Part shown: positions 1-6,509 of the stretch, piece after piece
How the letters are laid out: every line of letters begins with the position of its first letter
Position numbering within the stretch: the first letter of the stretch is position 1
Assembly: GCA_035540935.1 (NCBI GenBank)
Contig: DATLFS010000100.1
Span: forward strand, 1-9,849
DNA from: DATLFS01 sp035540935
GTDB lineage: Bacteria; Actinomycetota; CADDZG01; WHSQ01
Reading direction: 5' to 3'
DNA: 9,849 nt
Notes under the pieces: generated by a model
Told to the model about the DNA's origin: nothing
What the model saw: the letters and a program-made list of their open reading frames with translations, nothing else
Databases searched by the model: none
Program-made: the position numbers and the translations under genes

Positions 1-252
1 CTCCAGTACCGGCGCCAGAACCAGAGCGTCGGGAGCGTCGACGGTTATCTCACCAGCCTCAAGGCGATCTCGGCGCGCCCGGCTCCCGCGCGCCGCAGCG
101 TCCCCGAGCGCCGTCCCGTTCGGCGCACGCGGAAGCCCGCGCCGCGGCAGCCGGCGCGCCGTCGCGACCCGAGGCACGAGCCCGATGCACGCGCCGCGGC
201 GCGCCGTCGCATCGAGGCGCGGCGAGCGGCTCGCAACCGCCTCGCCGGGTAG
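1..252 (+). CDS. 3' end of an unidentified gene with an Arg-rich tail (partial)
   Basis: Frame 1 is open from the window edge to a TAG at 250-252, giving the last 83 residues of a protein whose start lies outside. It begins LQYRRQNQSVGSVDGYL and then becomes a low-complexity tail dominated by Arg, Ala and Pro. The stop is only 6 bases before the GTG of the mreB-like gene, so the two may be co-transcribed. The fragment has no domain I can name. The opening RRQNQSVGSVD segment loosely recalls short cytoplasmic tails of small actinobacterial membrane proteins; this is a resemblance from memory, not an assignment. The basic tail could bind nucleic acid or acidic lipids, which is inference. The main doubt is that GC-rich DNA often has long chance open frames, but the close fit to the next start favours a real gene. 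Confidence 0.5.
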   Translation, partial: LQYRRQNQSVGSVDGYLTSLKAISARPAPARRSVPERRPVRRTRKPAPRQPARRRDPRHEPDARAAARRRIEARRAARNRLAG

Positions 253-258
253 CGCCAC

Positions 259-1257
259 GTGGCGCGCGACCTAGCGATAGACCTCGGCACCGCCAACACG
301 CTCGTATACGGCCGGCAGAAGGGCATCCTCTTCGCCGAGCCCACCGTCCTCGCTCTGAACAAGGAGACCGGCGCCGTCCTCGCGATGGGCGAGGACGCCT
401 GGCAGATGATCGGGCGCACCCCCGGCTACATCGTCGCCGTGCGTCCTCTCCGCTCGGGCGCCATCAGCGACTTCGAACTCACGGAGAAGCTCGTCCGCCT
501 CATCCTCGGGCGCGCCGGCGTGAACCGTCTGTCGCGGCCCAAGGTGCTGGTCTGCGTTCCCAGCGCGCTCACCGACGTCGAGCGGCGCGCCGTGGAGGAG
601 GCCACGCTGTCGGCCGGCGCGCGCTCTTGTCACCTGATCGAGGAGCCGATCGCGGCGGCGATCGGAGCCGGTCTTCCCATCCACGAGCCCATGGGCTCGC
701 TCGTCGTCGACGTGGGCGGCGGTACGAGTGAGGTCGCGATGATCTCGCTCGGCGGCATCGTGACGAACTCGGCGGTTCGCGTGGGCGGCTTCGACTTCGA
801 CGCCGCGATCGCCAACTACGTGCGCCGCGAGTACGGGATCGCGATCGGGGAGCGCACCGCGGAGCGCATCAAGATCTCGGTCGCATCTGCCTTCCCGATG
901 GCCGAGGAGAAGCGCGCCGAGCTGCGCGGCCGCGATCTCGCGAGCGGCTTGCCCAAGACGGTCGAGATCACGTCCGAGGAGATCCGCGAAGCGATCGCCG
1001 AGCCGGTGCGGGCGATCGTGAGCGCGGTGGTCGATTGCATCGGCTCGTCGCCTCCCGACCTCGTCCAGGACGTCCTCAGCACGGGGATCACGCTGACCGG
1101 GGGCGGCGGCATGCTGCAGGGGCTCGACGTGCTCCTCTCGCAGGAAGCCGAGGTGCCGGTGCATCTCACGGACCAGCCGCTCGAGGCCGTCGTGCTGGGC
1201 GCCGGCAAGTGCCTCGAGGCCTTCAGCAGCCTCAAGTCGATGTTCGTGGGGGCCTAG
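259..1257 (+). CDS. mreB: MreB-family actin-like rod-shape protein
   Basis: This 332-residue protein has the usual length of MreB, the membrane-associated bacterial actin that orients the peptidoglycan elongation machinery. The ATPase fold motifs appear in order: phosphate-1 AIDLGTANTLVY (6-17), the catalytic Glu region LIEEPIAAAIGAGLP (126-140), phosphate-2 LVVDVGGGTSE (148-158), GERTAERIKISVASAF (197-212) and the adenosine motif LTGGGGMLQGLD (279-290). The GTG at 259 is chosen because it places the short MARD leader directly before the first beta strand, as in other MreBs; no clear Shine-Dalgarno precedes it. The usual partners mreC, mreD, rodA and a class B penicillin-binding protein do not follow. 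A PDZ/Lon protease gene starts 41 bases downstream instead. A DnaK-type ATPase is excluded by length and by the MreB-specific opening motif. The family call is very secure; whether it works in elongation or in another process such as sporulation is unknown. Confidence 0.95.
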   Translation: MARDLAIDLGTANTLVYGRQKGILFAEPTVLALNKETGAVLAMGEDAWQMIGRTPGYIVAVRPLRSGAISDFELTEKLVRLILGRAGVNRLSRPKVLVCVPSALTDVERRAVEEATLSAGARSCHLIEEPIAAAIGAGLPIHEPMGSLVVDVGGGTSEVAMISLGGIVTNSAVRVGGFDFDAAIANYVRREYGIAIGERTAERIKISVASAFPMAEEKRAELRGRDLASGLPKTVEITSEEIREAIAEPVRAIVSAVVDCIGSSPPDLVQDVLSTGITLTGGGGMLQGLDVLLSQEAEVPVHLTDQPLEAVVLGAGKCLEAFSSLKSMFVGA

Positions 1258-1298
1258 GCGCGGTTCGGGGCGCCCCGCGGGCGAGAATCGGTAGCAGC

Positions 1299-2351
1299 AT
1301 GCAGTTTTCCGACTGGGAGCGACCCGACCCCCCCGGCGTCCGGCCCGTGCGCGGCGTGCCCCTGTGGCGATGGGCGGCCGCGGCCGGCGTGTGTCTCGTC
1401 CTCGGCGTCGTCGCCTTCATCGTGCCGATCCCCGGGGTCTACGCGTATCTCCCGGGACCGGTCCGAGACGTCGAGCGCCTGATCGAGGTGGACGGCGCGC
1501 CCACCTATTCCTCGGAGGGGAGCCTCTTCCTCACGACGGTGAGCGTCGACACCCAGATCACCTTTGCGGAATGGGTCGGCGCCGGATTCGACAACACCCG
1601 CACGATCGTGAGCCGCGACGCGGTGACGGGCGGCCAGTCGCTCGACGAGCTCCGGCGCCGGCAACAGGCAGAGATGAGCGATTCGAAGATGGAGGCCGAG
1701 GTCGTCGCGCTCGGAGCGTTGGGACTGGCGCGCCCGAGCGGCGCGGGCGTTCGCATCGTCGAGACCGTGCCGGAGTCGCCGGCGCAAGGATTGCTCGAGT
1801 CGGGCGACCGCATCGTGGCGGTCGACGGCAAGAAGGCACCGACCACCTGCGACGTCGGCCGCCTCGTCGACGCCCACCGCCCCGGCGAAGCCATCTCGCT
1901 CCGCATCGTCCGCGACGGACGCCGCAGGACGGTGTCGGTTCCGGCGGGGGAGGCACCCGGCGCGCCGGGAAGACCTTTCCTCGGCATCGTCATGCGCGAC
2001 GTCAACTTCTCCTTCGAGGCTCCGGTTGAGGTCGACTTCGTCACGGGCGAGATCGCGGGGCCGTCCGCGGCGCTCATGTTCGCCCTGACGCTCTACGACC
2101 GGCTTACGCCCGACGACCTCACGGGCGGCCGCCGCATCGCCGGCACCGGCACTCTCACCTGTGACGGCGAGATCGGCCCGATCGGTGGGATCGAGCAGAA
2201 GATCGCGGGCGCCGAAGCTCGCGGCGCCGAGATCTTCCTCGCGCCCGAGGCGAACGCAACTGCGGCGAGGGCCGTGGCGAGGAGCGTGCGCGTGGTCGCG
2301 GTGGGGACGTTCAGCGACGCGCTCGACTATCTCCAGGGGCTCGATTCCTGA
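1299..2351 (+). CDS. Membrane-anchored PDZ plus Lon-type (S16) serine protease
   Basis: The 350-residue protein has a short cytoplasmic N-terminus, one hydrophobic segment at about 25-45, a linker, a PDZ domain at about 135-215 (core SPAQGLLESGDRIVAVDG) and a Lon-protease domain at about 225-346. The Ser-Lys dyad is visible: Ser256 in GEIAGPSAALMF and Lys301 in IGPIGGIEQKIAGA, with spacing close to that in Lon. There is no ATPase domain, so this is a Lon-like protease tethered to the outer face of the membrane, the same architecture as Bacillus YlbL and actinobacterial homologues. Substrates of actinobacterial members are not well known to me. ATG 1299 is preferred because it yields the expected short N-terminus and no nearer in-frame start exists; starts further upstream would overlap mreB in another frame. 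The gene lies 41 bases after mreB and 47 before the kinase. In mycobacteria the homologue adjoins UPF0182, which here comes two genes later. Confidence 0.93.
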   Translation: MQFSDWERPDPPGVRPVRGVPLWRWAAAAGVCLVLGVVAFIVPIPGVYAYLPGPVRDVERLIEVDGAPTYSSEGSLFLTTVSVDTQITFAEWVGAGFDNTRTIVSRDAVTGGQSLDELRRRQQAEMSDSKMEAEVVALGALGLARPSGAGVRIVETVPESPAQGLLESGDRIVAVDGKKAPTTCDVGRLVDAHRPGEAISLRIVRDGRRRTVSVPAGEAPGAPGRPFLGIVMRDVNFSFEAPVEVDFVTGEIAGPSAALMFALTLYDRLTPDDLTGGRRIAGTGTLTCDGEIGPIGGIEQKIAGAEARGAEIFLAPEANATAARAVARSVRVVAVGTFSDALDYLQGLDS

Positions 2352-2398
2352 CCTTATCCACCTTGTGCCCCGAATCCTGAATGAGAGACTAGAAAACG

Positions 2399-5209
2399 AT
2401 GTTCGAGGCGTTTCTCGCCGTGCCTTTCCACTTCACGATCGAATTCGTGGGGTTCCTCGTCGCGGCCGGAGCGGCTCTCTTGATCCCATCGCGTCCCTCG
2501 CTCGTTCCGGGCTCGGCCTTCAACCGGATCGTTGCAGGCGCCGGCTTCGGCGTCCTCGCGGCCGCCCAGGTTGCGCACGGAGCCTCTTTCGTGGAGTTCG
2601 ACGGCGACCCGAACTGGGTTTTGGCGCGGGCCGGAGGCTACGCGCTCATTCTGGTGGGTGTCCTCGGCTCCAAGCGGGCGGCGACGGCATCGGCCGGTGC
2701 CTTCGCGGTGCGCGAGCCCCTGCTCGCCGCGCCGGCCGCCGCCGCGCTCCTGCTCGCGCTGGCGGCTCTCCCGGGTCGTGAGGGCGCTTCGGCCAACCGG
2801 AGGCTAGCCCTCGGGGCGTTCCTGCTGGCGGTCTCAGAGGCGCTCACGTCGCTGGTTCCCGACGCGACCTTCGGCGTCGGCGTCGCCGAGCCGATCGCCT
2901 ACGCCGCGCACGGGGTTCGCGCGCTCGGCTACCTCGTCCTGGCGTCTTGGTTGTGGACCGGTGTGCGCGTCTCGATACGGACGCGCTTCGTCGCCGCCTT
3001 CGCCTCGTTGCTGCTGATCGTCGTGCTGGCGCTCGCCGCCACGCTCACGGGTGTCATCTCGCGGAACGTGCAGCGCGAGGAGCTCGACCGGCTCAAGAGC
3101 CAGCTGAACAACGTCGTGCAGAACATCGAGCAGACCGAGGCGGCGCAGCTCAAGGACCGCATCGAGGTCCTGCGCAACCTGTCGAGTTCCGTGCAGGAGC
3201 GCATCGCGGCGCGCCGCGGCCTCGACGAGCTCACGCTTCAGCTCGCGCAGGGTGAGCTGCTCGGCGAGTTCGACTTCGCGCTCGTCACCACTCCGCGCGG
3301 ACGCCTCCTCTCCTACGCGGGCGTCGAACCCGCCCGAACGCGGGCCGAGGCGAACAAGAGACTTCAGGCGCGGTGGCTGTCCCTGCGGCGCGTCCAGCGG
3401 CTCCTGGGCTCGCCGGTCATCACAGACCTCGTCGACCAGCGCTTCGACGTCGCGGTGAGCCTCGACCGCGTCGACGCCGAGAGCGTCGCGCTGCTCGCCG
3501 CCGCCCCGGTGGAGGCACCGCGCTCGTCCCGCACCGCCGGCATCCTCATGATCGGCCGGTGGATCGATTTCCTCACCGTCGACGAGATCTCCGAGCTCGT
3601 GAAGCCGGCGAAGGCCAGCCTCATCGGGCAGGAGCGCCTGGTCGCGTCACGGCTCCCCGAGGACGCCGCGGAGGGGCTGAGCGAGAGCGACCTGCCCTCA
3701 CAGGTCTTGGTGGGGGAAACCGTCGCGGGCCGAGAGATCCTCGGCTCCCGCGCCTACTTCACCGCCTATGCGCCGCTCACCACCGCCGGCGGCCAGCACG
3801 CGGCGACGCTGGCCCTCTCGTCGCCCGATCGCGTGATCATCCAGACGCGGCTCGACGTGACGCGGAACCTCTTCATCGTCGCGCTCGCGATCGGGATCAT
3901 CGCTCTGGTTCTCGCGTGGTTCTCCGGCCGCCGCATCACGCGACCCATCCAGTCTTTGACGAGCCGCGCGCGCCAGGTACGCGAGGGCGATCTCAGCGCC
4001 AAGGCCGAGGTCGTCGGCGAGGACGAGGTGGGACAGCTCGGCGAGACCTTCAACGAGATGACCGAGGCGCTCCAGCAGATGACCGGCGACCTCCGCGCCG
4101 CCGTGCGCGAAGAGGGGCGGCTTCGCACGCGCATCGAGACGATCATCCAGTCGATGGCCGACGGCCTTGTCGCCGTAGACGCCCGCGGCAACATCCTCGC
4201 GTTCAACATCGAGGCGGAGCTGCTGACCGGCATCAAAGCCGAGGACGCCGTCGGCTGCCCGATCGACGAGGTGATCGACGTCCGCGACAACCAGGGCGAG
4301 CGAGTCGTCCTGCCGGTGTCGTTGCTGACCGAAGGGTCGGTCGGCGGGGTCTACCTGATGCGGCGTTTCGGGAATCCCGTGCCGGTGGCGGTCACCTCGG
4401 CGGTGCTGAAGGGTGACGAGGACGAAGCCGCCGGTGCCGTGGCCGTCATCCGCGACATGTCGCGCGAGCACGAGGTCGAGAAGATGAAGTCGGAGTTCCT
4501 CTCCAACATCTCGCACGAGCTGCGGACGCCGCTTACTCCGATCAAGGGCTACGCCGAGATCCTCGGCCGCCGCGACGTTCCCCCGGAGAAGGCGAAGCAC
4601 TTCGTGAGCGGCATCCTCGAGTCGACCAACCGGCTCGAGCGCATCGTCGAGCTGCTCGTCGATTTCGCCGCCATGGAGGCCGGTCGCCTGGCACCGAAGA
4701 CGACGCCCGTCGACGTCGCCCAGATGGTGCGGAAGCTTGCCGAGGATTGGGACCGCCGCACGCCGAGGCACCAGGTGGTCGCTTCGGTGAAAGGGCGGAT
4801 CCCGAAGGCGAGCGGCGACGAGCGGCTATTGCGACGCTCGGTCGAGGAGATCCTCGACAACGCGGTGAAGTTCTCACCCGACGGCGGCGAGATCGCCCTC
4901 AGTGTCCGCGCCACCGGCGGCTCCGGCAACGGCGACCGGAGGGTCGAGATCGTGGTCAAGGACCGTGGCATCGGCATCTCCGCCGAGGACCTCTCCAGCA
5001 TCTTCTCCGACTTCCACCAGCTCGACGGCTCCGAGACCCGGACCTACGGGGGGCTGGGCCTCGGGCTCGCCTTCGTGCGGCGGATCGTAGAGGCGCACGG
5101 GGGCGAGATCTCCGCCGAGAGCGCTCCGGGCGAGGGCACCACCTTCACGATCAGCCTCCCGCCGGCGCGCCGAAGCAAGGTCGTGGAGGACGACGCCGCC
5201 GCCGGATGA
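2399..5209 (+). CDS. Large polytopic sensor histidine kinase (HAMP, PAS-like, HisKA, HATPase)
   Basis: This 936-residue protein carries a complete kinase core. The N-terminal 190 residues are hydrophobic, with about six possible membrane helices (near 13-30, 44-60, 76-90, 106-124, 136-152, 170-187). A further helix at 199-220 is followed by an extracytoplasmic sensor of about 270 residues (221-490) that opens with a coiled-coil-like stretch; its end, GILMIGRWIDFL (381-392), resembles CHASE4 sensors, a tentative match. The last helix (491-508) leads to HAMP (510-562) and a PAS-like domain (575-690). HisKA has His706 in SNISHELRTPL. The ATPase lobe has N-box EEILDNAVKFSP (Asn821), G1 KDRGIGI (Asp855) and G2 GGLGLGL (884-890). 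Kinase activity by His autophosphorylation is therefore expected. No response regulator is encoded in the window. ATG 2399 starts just before the first helix; only a weak GAGAG lies upstream. Confidence 0.95.
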   Translation: MFEAFLAVPFHFTIEFVGFLVAAGAALLIPSRPSLVPGSAFNRIVAGAGFGVLAAAQVAHGASFVEFDGDPNWVLARAGGYALILVGVLGSKRAATASAGAFAVREPLLAAPAAAALLLALAALPGREGASANRRLALGAFLLAVSEALTSLVPDATFGVGVAEPIAYAAHGVRALGYLVLASWLWTGVRVSIRTRFVAAFASLLLIVVLALAATLTGVISRNVQREELDRLKSQLNNVVQNIEQTEAAQLKDRIEVLRNLSSSVQERIAARRGLDELTLQLAQGELLGEFDFALVTTPRGRLLSYAGVEPARTRAEANKRLQARWLSLRRVQRLLGSPVITDLVDQRFDVAVSLDRVDAESVALLAAAPVEAPRSSRTAGILMIGRWIDFLTVDEISELVKPAKASLIGQERLVASRLPEDAAEGLSESDLPSQVLVGETVAGREILGSRAYFTAYAPLTTAGGQHAATLALSSPDRVIIQTRLDVTRNLFIVALAIGIIALVLAWFSGRRITRPIQSLTSRARQVREGDLSAKAEVVGEDEVGQLGETFNEMTEALQQMTGDLRAAVREEGRLRTRIETIIQSMADGLVAVDARGNILAFNIEAELLTGIKAEDAVGCPIDEVIDVRDNQGERVVLPVSLLTEGSVGGVYLMRRFGNPVPVAVTSAVLKGDEDEAAGAVAVIRDMSREHEVEKMKSEFLSNISHELRTPLTPIKGYAEILGRRDVPPEKAKHFVSGILESTNRLERIVELLVDFAAMEAGRLAPKTTPVDVAQMVRKLAEDWDRRTPRHQVVASVKGRIPKASGDERLLRRSVEEILDNAVKFSPDGGEIALSVRATGGSGNGDRRVEIVVKDRGIGISAEDLSSIFSDFHQLDGSETRTYGGLGLGLAFVRRIVEAHGGEISAESAPGEGTTFTISLPPARRSKVVEDDAAAG

Positions 5210-5247
5210 CTAGTCCTTCCGGCGCGCCGGACTAGCCCCTGAGGGCT
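5210..5247. terminator. Two adjacent hairpins after the kinase stop codon, possible terminator
   Basis: Immediately after the kinase TGA, CTAGTCC (5210-5216) pairs perfectly with GGACTAG (5229-5235) around a 12-base loop holding GGCGCGCC. The inner TCCGGCGCGCCGGA (5218-5231) is itself a perfect 14-base palindrome, so two alternative folds exist. A second hairpin, TAGCCC-CTGA-GGGCTA (5233-5248), overlaps the end of the first. No T tract follows, so this is not a classical intrinsic terminator; it could be an RNA 3' end stabiliser, a T-less terminator of the kind proposed in actinobacteria, or a protein site. Function is inferred. Confidence 0.4.
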
Positions 5248-5327
5248 ATTCCGCCGGGCGGTTCGTTCGGGGACACTGGTGGCATAGACCACTCAAGGCC
5301 GCGCAACGGACGGATCTGCCGATCGTG

Positions 5328-6464
5328 ATGAGTCGAACGACATCCCTGCTCGCCGCAGTCGCCCTCCTGATGGGAGCGGCGTGCGTCGGCCTTGCCGGGG
5401 GAGACGAGCCTCTGGCGGAGATGTCCGTCGAGCCCGTCGACGGGACCGTCGAGATCCTGCGCGACGGGGCCGTCACCCGGGCGACGGAGGCCACCGACAT
5501 CCGACCGGGTGACGTCATCGAGACCGGAAAGGGCGAGGCACGGCTCCGCCTCGACGGCAACCGTCAGCTGTGGATGGGGACCTTCACGAAGGTACTGGTC
5601 GAGACCGGCTCGCGGGTCGAGGATCGCTCCGGCAGCGTCCTGGTCGACGCCGCCGAGCCGACGACCGTCACAGTGGGCGCGGCCGAGGCCGTCACTTCGA
5701 ACGGCGTCTTCCGTGTCGACCGCCGCACCGCCACGGCCCGCGCCGCCTCCTATCGCGGGAGCGCGTCCATCACGGCTCCGGGTGAGGCTCGAGTCGAGCT
5801 CGACGAGCTGTTCCAGGTATCGATCGCCGCCGGCGACCTCGCGGCGCCGCGGCCGTACCAACTTGCGGCCGACGACGTATGGGACGCGCGCTGGCTCGAG
5901 GAAGTCGTCGCGCTCGAGGAGGACATCGAGCGGCTCGCCGCCGGTTTCTCGAACCAGCTCGACAGGGCGCGCCCGAGCCTCGCCTACTTCCGCGATCTGG
6001 CGCGCCGGCCGGTCGGCTTCATGCGCCCGTACCTCAAGCGGCCTCCCGCCGATCTCTTCATCGCGTACACACTCGCAGACCGCGCGCCGGGCCGCTTCGC
6101 GCCCACCTTCGAGCGGGCGATGTCGCTCCGCGCGGATCGCGGGTCGTGGGGAGTGATCGCATCGATCATCGACGTGCCTTCGAAGCCGTTCGTGTCGGCG
6201 CTCGAGAGCCTGTTCCTCGAGATCGTCCGCCCCGAGAAGCGCCCCGGCCGCCAGGTCTTCGCGGCGGCACCCGGGGGCGGCGCGTCGCAGGCGCCGTCGT
6301 CCACCGCGCCGGGCCCGTCCGCCCCTCCGCCCGACGACGCGCCGCCTCCCGACGATGACGACAAGAAGAAGAAGCCGCGGGAGGAGCCGCCGCCGAAGGA
6401 GTGCGAAGATGTGATCGACTGCGTGGCGGAGGAGCTTCCGGTCCCGGACATCCTCGACCTGTAG
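5328..6464 (+). CDS. Exported FecR-domain protein with charged Pro-rich C-terminal tail
   Basis: The 378-residue product starts with a signal-like segment (RTTSLLAAVALLMGAACVG). The Cys near residue 19 is not in a good lipobox (GAAC), so lipoprotein status is doubtful. Residues about 35-170 fit a FecR domain: VDGTVEILRDG, the RPGDVIETGKGEARLRLDG core, then repeated short beta-strand-like segments ending in an ITAPGEARVELDELFQV stretch. FecR domains are extracytoplasmic beta-rich modules; in classical cases they relay signals to FecI sigma factors, but many stand alone in other envelope roles. No FecI-like gene is here. Residues about 190-310 are helical-looking and unrecognised. The tail (about 315-378) is low-complexity Pro/Gly, then a block of acidic and basic runs (DDDDKKKK), then two Cys in KECEDVIDCVAEEL. 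ATG 5328 is preferred; GTG 5325 directly before it is in frame. The gap from the kinase gene is 118 bases. Confidence 0.82.
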   Translation: MSRTTSLLAAVALLMGAACVGLAGGDEPLAEMSVEPVDGTVEILRDGAVTRATEATDIRPGDVIETGKGEARLRLDGNRQLWMGTFTKVLVETGSRVEDRSGSVLVDAAEPTTVTVGAAEAVTSNGVFRVDRRTATARAASYRGSASITAPGEARVELDELFQVSIAAGDLAAPRPYQLAADDVWDARWLEEVVALEEDIERLAAGFSNQLDRARPSLAYFRDLARRPVGFMRPYLKRPPADLFIAYTLADRAPGRFAPTFERAMSLRADRGSWGVIASIIDVPSKPFVSALESLFLEIVRPEKRPGRQVFAAAPGGGASQAPSSTAPGPSAPPPDDAPPPDDDDKKKKPREEPPPKECEDVIDCVAEELPVPDILDL

Positions 6465-6490
6465 CACTTTCTCCGGCGCGCCGCGAGTGC
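6464..6490. other. Small inverted repeat enclosing GGCGCGCC after the FecR gene
   Basis: GCACT (6464-6468, beginning at the last base of the TAG) pairs with AGTGC (6486-6490), enclosing a 17-base loop with the palindrome CCGGCGCGCC. The layout mirrors the hairpin after the kinase gene. The stem is short and there is no T tract, so a transcription-termination role is only possible. Confidence 0.3.
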
Positions 6491-6497
6491 CGGGGGT

Positions 6498-6509
6498 TAC
6501 TCTCGCCCG
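6498..6509 (+). promoter_or_regulatory. Candidate -10 element for a leaderless UPF0182 transcript
   Basis: TACTCT (6498-6503) fits the actinobacterial -10 consensus TANNNT. Six bases then precede the ATG at 6510, which would place the transcription start on the A of the start codon. No Shine-Dalgarno lies upstream, consistent with a leaderless mRNA, a common arrangement in actinobacteria. No convincing -35 is seen. If real, the UPF0182 gene has its own promoter in the 45-base gap after the FecR gene. Confidence 0.42.

Noticed and set aside
800..1000. GCGATCGC (HIP1) as a repeated palindrome
   Set aside because: I noticed only two copies, near 806 and 992, both in mreB, which is near chance at this GC and unlike the GGCGCGCC count.
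271..1164. A 297-codon minus-strand open frame inside mreB
   Set aside because: The plus-strand MreB motifs are unambiguous and the antisense translation has shadow composition.
1035..1298. A longer N-terminus for the PDZ-Lon protein starting inside mreB
   Set aside because: The extra 88 residues are an Arg/Gly-rich out-of-frame reading of the mreB 3' end; ATG 1299 gives the normal short cytoplasmic leader before the membrane helix.
3698..4771. A 357-codon minus-strand open frame inside the kinase gene
   Set aside because: It is antisense to HAMP, PAS-like and HisKA coding sequence and shows no family motif.
5376..5390. A lipobox at the FecR signal peptide
   Set aside because: The residues before the Cys are GAA, lacking the usual Leu/Val/Ile at -3, so I describe it only as a signal-like segment.
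6346..6378. DDDDK as a meaningful proteolytic site in the FecR tail
   Set aside because: The match to an enteropeptidase site is chance in a run of Asp and Lys codons; no such protease is relevant here.
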